Source: DATFLS01 sp964413425
GTDB taxonomy: Bacteria; Fidelibacterota; JAANXI01
Length of the DNA: 37,084 nt
Reading direction: 5' to 3'
Assembly: GCA_964413425.1 (NCBI GenBank)
Contig: CAYPST010000031.1
Coordinates: forward strand, 1-37,084
In this document: piece after piece, positions 8,517 to 17,401 of the stretch
Numbering within the stretch: the stretch's first letter is position 1
How the letters are laid out: every line of letters begins with the position of its first letter
Program-made: the position numbers and the translations under genes
The notes under the pieces: generated by a model
Database searches by the model: none
What the model was told of the DNA's origin: nothing
The model's input: the letters and a program-made list of their open reading frames with translations, nothing else

Positions 8517-11087
8517 TTATAATTCGAGACTGAGTCCGGCATACCAGGTCCGCCCGATCAGCGGACCCCAGATAAAGGCGGCATCATCCGGCCGCCGGTC
8601 CTGCTGTACGTAGTTGCCCAGATTTTTCGCCCCCACGAAGCCGGTGAATGTGGAGTCGAAGGTATACGCGATCCGGGTGCTCATCATCCAGAAGGACGAG
8701 GTGTGTTTGATCTCGGCCGGCACCGCTCCTTCAAGGAAATAATCCAGGTACATGGCCCCGGTATACTCGGCTGAGCAGGTGATCTGCCAGTTTCCGGGAC
8801 GCGCATGGCCGGTGAGACTGCCGCTGAGCCGGGGATCCCGGGGTATGAACCGGCTGCGATCGGCTGCCTGGCGATACACGGGGCACCACTGCTGAAACAA
8901 GTGTTCGCCCTGCTCTTCTCCGAACTCCTGCACCCACAGTTCCCGGTAGGCTTGAGAGGACAGCGTCCAATCCTCCCGGGTAGCGCCATATTGGGCATCT
9001 GTATAGGTCAGGCTGCCTTCCACCCGGAAACGCGGTGAGAAGGCCGACTGCCAGCCGAGCTCCAGCCCCTGGGTGAATGCGTCACCAATATTCTGCCACT
9101 GGTAATCGTATCCCTGACTTTTCATGGTCGTCTTTGCATTCACGAATCCGATTTTCCCCTGCAGGTTCGTCCGAAACAGGTTTACGGAGACTTTGTGTTG
9201 CCCCCGGGTCTCCAGGAGCGTATACACAGCCGAGACATTCCCGCTTTGCGAGGTTTCCGGCTGTAAGTCCGCTGGTTTATACACCCGGGGGGATCCGCTG
9301 CAGAGGTGGAGATCCTCTTCGAAGGTGTAGGGGACCCGATATCCGGTGCCGAGGCTCATCCGGAGGATCAGATTCCGGAGCGGTTCCACTTTCACGGCGG
9401 CCCGGGGATTGACGACCTGTTCATCATAGGTGACCGGCGGGATGTCGACCCTGGCTACTTGTCCGGTCCCGGCGAACTGGTCGGTGGACTGATGGGCATC
9501 GTATCGGGCGCCGAAGACCATATTGATGCCAGGCAGGGGGCTCCATTCCCCCTGCAGGAACGCACCGTAGTTGTCCGCCCGTTTCTCGCTGATGGATTGA
9601 TAGGGCTCTCCTGCATGCAGCTGGAGTGCCGGGACCTCTTCCATCAAACAATACATGCCGGTTTCCTGCATGCGATCCCCCCGGTACTGTCCGCCGGCCA
9701 GCAGGCGCAGGGTACTGGTCAGCGGCTGGGTGTACTGCAGATCTGCCACGTACTGGTGTTCCTCCGCCAGATACGGCCGCATGAGATCGGTGGGAGGAGT
9801 CTGTCCCTCGTGGGTGGCCTGATAATCCGTCAGAAACGCATCATTGGTGGCCGACCGATGATGCCGGGTCCTGGTGCCCTCCAACTGCAGGGAATTACCG
9901 GCGGGAAAGGTGGTATGATAGCCGAACTTCAGTTCATAGCGGCTGGTTTCGATGGTCTCGGAGCCCGGAGCGAACGGGTTCTTCCAGGCATCTCCGGTGA
10001 GATCACCACCTTGACGCGTCTCATTAATGGTATGACCGGCAACGGTCATTTCATCGTCGCCCAGCAGATGCGCCCATTTCACCCGTACGCCGGTGGTGAT
10101 ATTATCCGACCGGACCCGATCAGTCAGTCCGTCGCCGTTGGTATCAATGGCATTGCCGGTGTTTTTCTGGGCATTCACCGTCATATTAAGATCGTCGCGG
10201 CCATGAGACGCATTGATACTCAGGAGATTGGTACCATACTCCCCGGCCTGCAGTGTTACCTTCGCCGTGGGACTTCCTTCCGGCTGCTTGGTGATGACAT
10301 TCACCACTCCGGCAATGGCATTACTGCCATAGAGAGCGCTCCCGGCCCCTTTCACGATTTCGATCCGCTCAATATCGGCGGTGGGGATTTGCTGTAACCC
10401 GTACACACCCGTTAATCCCGAAAAGGTGGGCATCCCGTCGATCAACACCTGCGTGTGGCCGGATTCCAATCCCTGCATCCGAATGGTGCTGAAATTACAG
10501 GCACTGCAGCGCTGTTCCACCTGCAAACCGGGCTCGCCCCGCAGGGATTCATAGAGGGTCTCTGCGCCTTTCTCCGTGAACCGCTGGGGAGTGATCACTT
10601 CCGTGAGCACCGGCACGTCTTTAATATGTCGGCGGGTGCGGGTGCCGGTCACCACCACGCCGGGACTCTCCAGCGCACTCTCCTGCAGCGCAAACTCAAG
10701 GGTGTATTCGTCAGGTGATTGGATGGTCAGATCCTTACTATGGGATTGATAGCCGATGACAGAGGCGGTGATCGTATACGTCCCGACCGGTACACCGATG
10801 ATCCGAAATCGGCCCCGGGCATCCGTGGCGGCGCCCAGATAGGTGTCCTCAATGAGTACATTGGCGGCCGGGATGGGTTCCTGGGTGCGCGCATTCACCA
10901 CTCGCCCGGTAATCACGGCTTTTCCATGCTGCCGCCGATGACGGCGCTGCTGTTGCATCTTATCCAGTTCCGTCCCGAAATCTCCGGGGCCCGGGGACTC
11001 GGCCCCGGACACCTCAGTGACAGCGGCCGGGTTCCATATCAGAACACTCAAAAGTATCCCCACCCCTGTCATGATCGTTCGTTGCAT
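8517..11087 (-). CDS. TonB-dependent outer-membrane receptor, metal-type
   Basis: Outer-membrane beta-barrel that imports a substrate using TonB energy. Order from the N-terminus: signal peptide (about residues 1-29), a basic/Gln-rich linker, a carboxypeptidase-regulatory-like beta domain (about 57-135, ITGRVVNARTQEPIPAANV), the plug (about 145-265, with VLIDGMPTFSG and GAGSALYGSNAIAGVVNVITK), then a barrel ending in GLSLEL with a terminal hydrophobic residue. The plug contains the unusual CSACN (194-198). I chose the ATG at 11087 because GGAGGAAAAT precedes it; the ATG at 11099 lies in front of that RBS. A histidine-rich membrane protein is encoded just upstream on the same strand, suggesting metal (Zn, Cu or Fe) or metallophore uptake. 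Substrate is inference. No Fur-type box was seen just upstream. Confidence 0.92.
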   Translation of the reverse strand: MQRTIMTGVGILLSVLIWNPAAVTEVSGAESPGPGDFGTELDKMQQQRRHRRQHGKAVITGRVVNARTQEPIPAANVLIEDTYLGAATDARGRFRIIGVPVGTYTITASVIGYQSHSKDLTIQSPDEYTLEFALQESALESPGVVVTGTRTRRHIKDVPVLTEVITPQRFTEKGAETLYESLRGEPGLQVEQRCSACNFSTIRMQGLESGHTQVLIDGMPTFSGLTGVYGLQQIPTADIERIEIVKGAGSALYGSNAIAGVVNVITKQPEGSPTAKVTLQAGEYGTNLLSINASHGRDDLNMTVNAQKNTGNAIDTNGDGLTDRVRSDNITTGVRVKWAHLLGDDEMTVAGHTINETRQGGDLTGDAWKNPFAPGSETIETSRYELKFGYHTTFPAGNSLQLEGTRTRHHRSATNDAFLTDYQATHEGQTPPTDLMRPYLAEEHQYVADLQYTQPLTSTLRLLAGGQYRGDRMQETGMYCLMEEVPALQLHAGEPYQSISEKRADNYGAFLQGEWSPLPGINMVFGARYDAHQSTDQFAGTGQVARVDIPPVTYDEQVVNPRAAVKVEPLRNLILRMSLGTGYRVPYTFEEDLHLCSGSPRVYKPADLQPETSQSGNVSAVYTLLETRGQHKVSVNLFRTNLQGKIGFVNAKTTMKSQGYDYQWQNIGDAFTQGLELGWQSAFSPRFRVEGSLTYTDAQYGATREDWTLSSQAYRELWVQEFGEEQGEHLFQQWCPVYRQAADRSRFIPRDPRLSGSLTGHARPGNWQITCSAEYTGAMYLDYFLEGAVPAEIKHTSSFWMMSTRIAYTFDSTFTGFVGAKNLGNYVQQDRRPDDAAFIWGPLIGRTWYAGLSLEL

Positions 11088-11215
11088 ATTTTCCTCCATA
11101 CATCATGTGCGCTTGATGGACATTCGTCGGGTAAAGTGTCCTATACCAGGCACGCACGGACTCACGCCAGTGAGGTCTTCTCAGCGGAGCATCCTGCTGG
11201 CAACCTGATACCTGG

Positions 11216-11608
11216 TTAGAAAGAACTGTGCAAACGAACGAAGGGTGGGGCCCGGATCTGATCCGAGGTTTCATCCCCTCCCCGGAGAAACATCATCCGG
11301 GGAGCGAGAAACAATGGCGCCACGACCGCCAATATGATAGCTGGCAGCGCAGGCGCATAATTCAGATGATAATCGGGAGTATACAGATGGTGAAACAGGT
11401 ATTCCAACGGGGAGTGCGTATGGTCCGATCCCCGGGAAGACTCCTGCGACTGCAGCGGAGACAAGTGACTGTGGGCCACCAGCCGACCTGAGGCGGCTGT
11501 ATGGGTGTGTAAGAAGGCATGTGAGGAGAGAGACCAGCTGACCAGCGCCAGAATCAGCAGCGACGCAATCCTCGCGGTCACGAATCGTAGTATGCGCTGA
11601 TCCCTCAT
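11216..11608 (-). CDS. Small histidine-rich membrane protein
   Basis: A 130-residue protein with an N-terminal membrane segment (residues about 10-30, RIASLLILALVSW), a central histidine-rich loop (HAFLHTHT, VAHSHLS, DHTHS, LFHHLY; at least nine histidines between residues 30 and 75) and a second hydrophobic segment (about 82-102). The loop would face the periplasm and could bind metal. RBS GGAGAGAGAG sits directly before the ATG. It lies 128 bases upstream of the TonB receptor on the same strand; small His-rich proteins are commonly found beside metal TonB receptors. I do not recognise a named family. It could equally be a metal sensor or chaperone; function is inference. Confidence 0.7.
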   Translation of the reverse strand: MRDQRILRFVTARIASLLILALVSWSLSSHAFLHTHTAASGRLVAHSHLSPLQSQESSRGSDHTHSPLEYLFHHLYTPDYHLNYAPALPAIILAVVAPLFLAPRMMFLRGGDETSDQIRAPPFVRLHSSF

Positions 11609-11703
11609 CTCTCTCTCCGAATTCCGTAATAATTGTTATAAGGTAATGATTCAGCTCTGTGCATACAAGTCGGTGTTCCCGGATGAGGCGAGTAGAAAAC
11701 CGG

Positions 11704-12732
11704 TCAGGGATGTTCAATGAGCAGATGCTGAAATGTGCGCAGATGCTCCAGCACTTTGCCTGCCCCTCGTGCCACTGCAAACAAGGGATCGTCTGCGATA
11801 CAAACCGTGAGCCCGGTTTCCTGGCGAATACGGGTATCAAGGTGCTTCAGAAGCGCACCGCCACCGGTCAGCATCATTCCTCTGTCCAGGATGTCCGAGG
11901 AAAGTTCCGGCGGGATGTGCTCACAAGCACGCTGCACTGCATGCATCATGGCCGTAAGCGGAGCCGCAAGATAGGTATGGACCTCATCCGAGGACACCGT
12001 CATTTTCCGGGGGATGCCGGACACGAGGTCGCGTCCTTGCACCGTAAAGGTTGCTTCGCTGCCCGGTATGGCGCTCCCGACAGCTTGTTTCACCTGCTCT
12101 GCCATACTCGGACTAATCAGAAGGCTCTGTTCTGCTTTCAGACAATCAATAATAGCCTGATTGAGGGCATTGCCGGCGATCCGAAGCGATTCGGTGAGTA
12201 CGATCCCATTCAGTGCCACCACTGCGATTTCGGTGGTCCCGCCTCCGACATCCATGAGCATACTCCCGGCCGGCTCGGCCACATCGATACCGACACCCAT
12301 GGCCGCGGCCAGCGGTTCCTCAATGAGGGCAACCATTCGGGCGTTCAAATGGGCCACCGAATCCCGCACTGCCTGCCGTTCCACCCTGGTACTGCCGGAA
12401 GGGACGGCAATGACGATTCGTGGTCGACAGAATCGGGAGATCTTGACCTGATGAAACAACCTGCGGAGCAGCTGCATGACCATCTCAACATCCGTGATCA
12501 CCCCATGCTGCAATGGCTGTATTACGGCTATCCCCGGGGGGGTTTTCCCCGCCATGGCCTGCGCGGCGTGCCCAATGGCGACTACAGCACCACTCTGTGA
12601 GGAGTACGCCAGGATGGATGGTTCATTGAGAATGATCCCCTCACCCTTTCGATACATCACGGTGTTGACGGTCCCGAGATCAACAGCAATCTCATCGGCC
12701 AATAACCTTCTGTATGACCAGGATTTGATCAT
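11704..12732 (-). CDS. MreB-like actin homologue
   Basis: Cytoplasmic actin-fold ATPase of the MreB family, which forms membrane-associated filaments guiding cell-wall synthesis. Motifs in order: phosphate-1 DEIAVDLGTVNTVMYRKGEG (residues 13-32), PLQHGVITDVEMV, VIAVPSGSTRVERQAVRDS, IEEPLAAAMG, phosphate-2 MDVGGGTTEIAVV, and adenosine motif MMLTGGGALLKHLD. The length of about 342 is normal for MreB. The frame is open 51 bases further upstream, but the ATG at 12732 begins the conserved sequence (with a basic/hydrophobic N-terminal helix as in MreB). It stands alone without mreC/mreD, so it may be a paralogue (Mbl/MreBH-like) rather than the main MreB. Neighbouring YeaQ-like and metal genes do not explain it. 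Confidence 0.88.
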   Translation of the reverse strand: MIKSWSYRRLLADEIAVDLGTVNTVMYRKGEGIILNEPSILAYSSQSGAVVAIGHAAQAMAGKTPPGIAVIQPLQHGVITDVEMVMQLLRRLFHQVKISRFCRPRIVIAVPSGSTRVERQAVRDSVAHLNARMVALIEEPLAAAMGVGIDVAEPAGSMLMDVGGGTTEIAVVALNGIVLTESLRIAGNALNQAIIDCLKAEQSLLISPSMAEQVKQAVGSAIPGSEATFTVQGRDLVSGIPRKMTVSSDEVHTYLAAPLTAMMHAVQRACEHIPPELSSDILDRGMMLTGGGALLKHLDTRIRQETGLTVCIADDPLFAVARGAGKVLEHLRTFQHLLIEHP

Positions 12733-12909
12733 CCGAATCGATACCCCACTTCCTGTTTGTTGTACTGATCCCCGGCGGCACACGATTCATTCGTTCCAGA
12801 AAACAGAACCCAAGAAAACACATCCCATACGTGGAGTATCTGCAGGCAGCCGACATCTCGGAGAATGGGGTATGGCGAGGAATTCCTCGCCAACAACAAC
12901 GGCTGAAAC

Positions 12910-13230
12910 TTATTCTTCGGCCCCCCCGGAGTGCTCCAGTCCCTGGAGGGCTGTCTTTCCTGTCTTAACCACATCCACCAGAATGATGAGAAACGCAACC
13001 GACCCCAGAATAGCCGGAATGATGTAGACCTCTTCGTAGCGCACCCCGGCAAACCAGTGACCGAGGACCGGGGAACCCAGCCAGGCCCCAATCCAGCCGA
13101 AAATAATCTTTGACACGAATGACCCGAATCCCGGGAGTATCCGGTAGCGAACCACATAGTGCAGCACTGCGGCGACTACCGCTCCGATGATAAGTAAAAT
13201 AAGAAAGCTGACGAAATCCATGCCGATCAT
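12910..13230 (-). CDS. YeaQ/GlsB-like small integral membrane protein
   Basis: A 106-residue protein with three hydrophobic segments: residues about 5-25 (FLILLIIGAVVAAVLHYVV), about 33-55 (GSFVSKIIFGWIGAWLGSPVL) and about 68-88 (IIPAILGSVAFLIILVDVV), ending in a charged tail. The Gly-rich pattern resembles the transglycosylase-associated/YeaQ-YmgE stress membrane protein family, though the match is by eye. The ATG at 13230 is chosen because AAAGGAGGAATACC precedes it. It is transcribed divergently from ilvD and in the same direction as the mreB-like gene 178 bases downstream. Function of the family is not well defined. Confidence 0.6.
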   Translation of the reverse strand: MIGMDFVSFLILLIIGAVVAAVLHYVVRYRILPGFGSFVSKIIFGWIGAWLGSPVLGHWFAGVRYEEVYIIPAILGSVAFLIILVDVVKTGKTALQGLEHSGGAEE

Positions 13231-13681
13231 GGTATTCCTCCTTTGGTTTGTGTATGTGAAAAAGAACAATCATATTCAAACCCCCTCCCGGTGCAATGGA
13301 AGAGAAGCCGATTCTCCCCAGGGCATCACACCGGGCGCCCCGTCTCTATGCCAGAAGTACATCCCAATCTTCACCGACGAATTCCAGTCATTTCACCAGA
13401 AGAGTTATCCGCCATGCCGGCTGTCAGAATCGTCTGTTTCGCGAATCGGATCGGTTACCGCAAACTATTGCCAGAAGAAAAGCCCGGTGCAATCATGCAG
13501 TCTCAGGAAAAGAACTCCCATATGACAATTCAAAATACACAATCAATCTCTTCTTTGCAATATACAAGTATGTCATAACAAGAACAGAAAAACCCTTCCA
13601 TTCCATTGCGATGGAAGGTAGATTGGGATGTTGGGTTTTGGGTTTATTGAAGCAGACCTAGAACAGGAGAAGAAGTACGTG
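13231..13681. other. Divergent promoter region of the YeaQ-like gene and ilvD
   Basis: A 450-base AT-richer gap that must carry promoters for ilvD (+) and the YeaQ-like gene (-). Overlapping open frames on + have no RBS and no protein-like composition. I found no branched-chain amino acid leader peptide and no T-box-like sequence. The only clear structure is the stem-loop at 13594-13618. Confidence 0.4.
13594..13618 (+). promoter_or_regulatory. Stem-loop in the ilvD leader
   Basis: CCTTCCAT (13594-13601) and ATGGAAGG (13611-13618) form a perfect 8-bp inverted repeat with a 9-base loop, ending 63 bases before the ilvD start and preceded by AGAAAAA. It may be an operator or an attenuation hairpin for ilvD. 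Confidence 0.4.
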
Positions 13682-15511
13682 ATGAAACCATTAAGAAGCA
13701 GCACCACGTTGAAAGGACGCCGCATGGCCGGAGCACGCAGCCTGTGGCGGGCCAACGGGATGCGAAAGAGCCAGATGGGCCGACCGGTGATCGCCATCGT
13801 GAATTCGTTTACGCAATTGGTTCCCGGGCATGTGCATCTTCATAATATCGGTCAGTTCGTGAAATCCCTGATTGAACTTCATGGATGCTTTGCAGCAGAG
13901 TTCAATACCATCGCTATTGACGACGGGATTGCTATGGGACACGGTGGAATGCTGTATTCCCTGCCCTCCAGGACGCTGATTGCAGACAGTGTGGAGTATA
14001 TGTGCAACGCACATCAGGTCGACGCCATGATCTGTATCAGCAGCTGTGATAAGATCACACCAGGTATGCTCATTGCTGCAATGCGTCTGAATATTCCCAC
14101 CATCTTTGTGGCGGGCGGTCCGATGGAAGCGGGAGTGCTGGACGATCGGAAGTACGACCTGATTGATGCCATGATTTACGGAGCAGACGATTCCATCTCC
14201 GACGAGGAGCTGGCACAGATCGAGGAGGCGGCCTGTCCCACCTGCGGATCCTGTTCCGGGTTGTTCACCGCAAATTCCATGAATTGCCTCACAGAAGCCC
14301 TGGGGCTTGCGCTGCCGGGCAATGGCACTGTCGTTGCCACCCACAACTTTCGGAAGCATCTGTTCTTTAAGGCCGCTCATCGCATCGTCAATCTTGCCGG
14401 GCAGTATTATCAGGAAGGTGAGGAGTCCGTGCTGCCCCGGTCCATTGCCACCAAACCGGCCTTTCTGAATGCCATGGCCCTGGATATCGCCATGGGCGGA
14501 TCGACGAATACCGTTTTGCATCTGCTGGCAGTGGCCCGGGCGGCGAAGGTCGATTTCACCATGGAAGATATCAATGATCTGAGCCGGCGAATCCCCTGCC
14601 TGTGCAAAGTCGCTCCGAGTTCCTCGTATCATATGGAAGACGTCAACCGGGCCGGCGGCGTCATGGCTGTACTGGGAGAACTGGATCGGGCGGACTTACT
14701 GGATACGTCGGTGAACCGGGCAGATGGGCTCTCCCTGGCACAGGCGCTGGAGCAGTACGATATCATGCGCCCGGATGCGGTAGAGGAGGCGTTCGACACG
14801 GCCAGCAGTGCGCCGGGAGGAATCGGACGAAACCTGATCCTCGCCTCGCAGGATTCCCGGTTTCCAGAATTGGATACGGACAGAGAGCGCGGCTGTATCC
14901 GGGATGTCGAGCACAGTTATTCCAAAGATGGGGGACTGGCAGTCCTCTATGGTAATATTGCCAGAGATGGCTGCATTGTCAAGACCGCCGGTGTCGATGA
15001 GTCGATGCTGACCTTCCGGGGATCAGCGAAAGCGTATCATTCTCAGGAAGCCGCCTGTGATGCCGTCCTGCAGGGTGACATTCGCCCAGGAGATGTGGTG
15101 GTGATCCGGTACGAAGGGCCCAGAGGAGGACCGGGAATGCAGGAGATGCTGTATCCGACATCCTATTTGAAATCCATGCATCTCGAGCAAGCGTGCGCAT
15201 TGATTACTGACGGCCGGTTTTCCGGAGGTACCTCGGGACTCTCTATCGGACATATCTCTCCCGAAGCGGCAGCCGGCGGCGCCATTGCCATCATTCAAGA
15301 CGGCGATCCCATTGAGATTGACATCCCCGAGCGGAGCATCCAGCTCTTGATCTCCGAAGAGGAACTCCGGGTGCGCCTCCGCAAGGAACAAGACAAAGGG
15401 GAGCAGGCGTTCCGGCCGGCTGGACGTTCCAGAACGGTATCCCCCGCTTTGCAGGCCTATGCCCGTCAGGTCTCTTCGGCCGATAAAGGTGCAGTGAGGA
15501 ATCTTGATTAA
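13682..15511 (+). CDS. ilvD: Dihydroxy-acid dehydratase
   Basis: Iron-sulfur enzyme that dehydrates dihydroxy-isovalerate and dihydroxy-methylvalerate to the 2-keto acids that give valine and isoleucine. The 609-residue protein aligns along its length with the classical enzyme: RSSTTLKGRRMAGARSLWRA at the N-terminus, IDDGIAMGHGGMLYSLPSR (about 79-97), SSCDKITPGM with Cys122 and metal-binding Lys124, CPTCGSCSG with Cys185/188/191, and GRFSGGTSGLSIGHISPEAA near the C-terminus. I chose ATG 13682 (AGGAGA upstream, conserved start); the frame is open further up. No other ilv genes lie nearby, so it is a detached biosynthetic gene. Close similarity in length and motifs to the enteric-type IlvD. Confidence 0.96.
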   Translation: MKPLRSSTTLKGRRMAGARSLWRANGMRKSQMGRPVIAIVNSFTQLVPGHVHLHNIGQFVKSLIELHGCFAAEFNTIAIDDGIAMGHGGMLYSLPSRTLIADSVEYMCNAHQVDAMICISSCDKITPGMLIAAMRLNIPTIFVAGGPMEAGVLDDRKYDLIDAMIYGADDSISDEELAQIEEAACPTCGSCSGLFTANSMNCLTEALGLALPGNGTVVATHNFRKHLFFKAAHRIVNLAGQYYQEGEESVLPRSIATKPAFLNAMALDIAMGGSTNTVLHLLAVARAAKVDFTMEDINDLSRRIPCLCKVAPSSSYHMEDVNRAGGVMAVLGELDRADLLDTSVNRADGLSLAQALEQYDIMRPDAVEEAFDTASSAPGGIGRNLILASQDSRFPELDTDRERGCIRDVEHSYSKDGGLAVLYGNIARDGCIVKTAGVDESMLTFRGSAKAYHSQEAACDAVLQGDIRPGDVVVIRYEGPRGGPGMQEMLYPTSYLKSMHLEQACALITDGRFSGGTSGLSIGHISPEAAAGGAIAIIQDGDPIEIDIPERSIQLLISEEELRVRLRKEQDKGEQAFRPAGRSRTVSPALQAYARQVSSADKGAVRNLD

Positions 15512-15721
15512 GCCGCTGGTAAAAGTATCTCTGGTTGCTGCACAAAACCGGGGAAACAAGCCATACACTTTTCCTGCTCGCCGTATTGATGCGAGCCTGT
15601 CCCGGTAAGACACTCGCCAGTCGTGAATCCCTCCTCTCCCCGTCTTGTATCTGGGCGGCCGCGTCAGGAAGGAGGTGCACGAGTTCAGATGCACAAGGAA
15701 ACAAACATCTTGGAACGGCTC

Positions 15722-16177
15722 TTATAGAGTTTCCCCGGGACTTGCGGTTTCCCGCGATTGGCGCTCCAGAGTGCGGCGGTGCAGCAGCAGCATGGAATAG
15801 GTGTTCAGATGATCCCGGACGCGGTCGGTGGTCTCCATCCAGACTTCATGCATGGGACATTCTTCCACAAATTCGCAAATGGAGGGTTTGGTCACGCATT
15901 CGTTTAAACCCATCTTTCCTTCCACGGCTTCCACAACATCGAGCACGGTGATATCCGCCGGAGGTCTTGCCAGCCGTATTCCACCCGAGTAGCCGCGTTT
16001 GGATTCAACGATCCCGGCATTGATGAGTGATCGCAGGAGTTTGCGTAAGAACGCCTCCGGAATCTCTCTGGCGGCGGCGATTTCGGTAATAGTCATCACC
16101 CCATTATTCTCATGGGATTGTACCAGCGCCAGCACCACCCGCAGAGAATAGCCTGTGGCATTAGAAATTTGTAACAT
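15722..16177 (-). CDS. Rrf2-family transcriptional regulator with three cysteines
   Basis: DNA-binding regulator of the IscR/NsrR/RirA group. The 151-residue protein starts MLQISNATGYSLRVVLALV, has the winged helix with ITEIAAAREIPEAFLRKLLRSL (about 30-51) and the wing GYSGGIRLAR (62-71), followed by Cys94, Cys101 and Cys107 in the arrangement used to hold an Fe-S cluster. Such proteins sense iron, nitric oxide or cluster supply. A Fur-like box lies about 114 bases upstream of the start (16291-16305), so its own expression may respond to iron. It converges on ilvD and has no isc/suf partner in the window. Which of the Rrf2 subtypes it is cannot be decided from sequence alone. Confidence 0.88.
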   Translation of the reverse strand: MLQISNATGYSLRVVLALVQSHENNGVMTITEIAAAREIPEAFLRKLLRSLINAGIVESKRGYSGGIRLARPPADITVLDVVEAVEGKMGLNECVTKPSICEFVEECPMHEVWMETTDRVRDHLNTYSMLLLHRRTLERQSRETASPGETL

Positions 16178-16889
16178 AGCAATCCTGTGTTATATACATT
16201 GCACTTTTTCCTGACTTTGTAGTGCAAGTTCAATGCCATACAGTGATGCACCTGCAGCACCCAATAAAGAATACCTTTCATCTATAATAGTGATAATCAT
16301 TCTCATATTTAGTAATTCTCACCCATTTTGTTGTATGATCTAAGAAAAAAGCCGTCTTATTCAGCGGATAGAATGGTATATCATTCGACCTGTTTAAAAC
16401 ATGCGAGTGTTTAAAAAACAGGTAAAAAACATAAAGTAATTGAATGGGCAACTGTTTATTATGACTATTAAGTTAACTCAGGAAAGAGCGAGCTGGTTGC
16501 GTTCCTTCGACCGGACGGCTGACTTGGCGGAGCGGCGAGCACTCCCCCCTCGGTTCCCCTCTCCTGGATCCCTTCTGGGACTTCGGAGCATGCCTTCGGG
16601 GCGAGGCGTTTTCTAAACAGACTCAAAACATGGATAAAGTCGGAAACAACCGGGCATTTTCTGTGCTCGAATTGGGACAAATCTTGCAATAATGGCTCTG
16701 AAAAACAGACGTTGGAACCTTATTTTTAAAGTGCAGTTCGAAAGAAATTCGTATTTTTCCGGGATTCAACAGTGGAGCAGCTGATATAGCTGCAATCGTT
16801 ATAATGATGATAGCTCACGAGGTTTATATAAAGAATGTGAAAGACTATCCTCATGAGTCAATTGAGAAAATACCTCGAAGAGATCCTTT
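16178..16889. other. Long intergenic region with a GC-rich island
   Basis: About 710 bases without a convincing gene. It holds the Fur-like box at 16291-16305, an imperfect inverted repeat CCTGTTT/AAACAGG (16389-16422), and a GC-rich island (about 16480-16620) inside AT-rich DNA. A 73-codon minus frame (16468-16689) covers the island, but it lacks an RBS and its residue composition (poly-Pro, Arg, Ser) is unlike a folded protein, so I treat the island as a non-coding repeat-like segment. Confidence 0.45.
16291..16305. promoter_or_regulatory. Fur-like box upstream of the Rrf2 gene
   Basis: TGATAATCATTCTCA matches the 7-1-7 Fur-family operator TGATAATNATTATCA at 13 of 14 defined positions. It lies about 114 bases upstream of the Rrf2 regulator start. 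Fur-family repressors (Fur, Zur, PerR) share this palindrome, so the metal is not fixed by the site. Confidence 0.6.
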
Positions 16890-17345
16890 ATGAACCTCGT
16901 GAATGCCTGTATGACTTTGTTAGTGCTTACGAATATTTTTCTGTCCTGCACCGGTCAGGATGAAACCACCGGCGAGCACCAGACGGGGGATCTCCTGATG
17001 GAAGCCAGGATCTTCCCCGTCGAAGAGGACACGACATCGCTCGAACCAACTCTCCTGGATTTCCGGTATAAACCCGGTGCCCGCACCAGGCTTCCGGATA
17101 TGCCGACATCATTCGGACCGATGGACCTGGATCTGCAAATTTCCAGAAATGGCCGCACAGCTTCATTATTCATCAATCCGCCGCAATCAGCCTTTGCGCG
17201 AAAGCGGGCACTGAATAAAATCGTGATCCATCTGGAGAATTTTGGCCGGACGATCAAAGCGGTTCGATACAGGGATAATCCAATATCCGGAGAGCACTCA
17301 ATCCCTGCCAGGAAAAGTTTCACCCTTTCTATTCGATCGAAATAA
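16890..17345 (+). CDS. Hypothetical lipoprotein
   Basis: A 151-residue protein of unknown function. The N-terminus has a short hydrophobic stretch (LVNACMTLLVLTNIFLSC) ending in a lipobox-like FLSC with Cys20, so it is probably anchored by lipid to a membrane. The rest is a polar, beta-rich domain with DFRYKPGARTRLPDMPTSF and LDLQISRNGRTASLFIN. The RBS is weak (AAGAGATCC). It is followed by the YkvA-like gene after 56 bases on the same strand. I do not recognise a family. Confidence 0.6.
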   Translation: MNLVNACMTLLVLTNIFLSCTGQDETTGEHQTGDLLMEARIFPVEEDTTSLEPTLLDFRYKPGARTRLPDMPTSFGPMDLDLQISRNGRTASLFINPPQSAFARKRALNKIVIHLENFGRTIKAVRYRDNPISGEHSIPARKSFTLSIRSK

Positions 17346-17401
17346 CGTATATTTAAACAAAACGAAAGTGCTCTCTCAAGTACCTGGATAAGGTGGTCGA
17401 T

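Noticed and set aside
9306..10397. Long plus-strand frame (363 codons) inside the TonB receptor gene
   Set aside because: It is antisense to a gene with clear plug and barrel motifs; a shadow of high-GC coding sequence.
11659..12600. 313-codon plus frame across the mreB-like gene
   Set aside because: Antisense shadow of a clearly conserved actin-fold gene.
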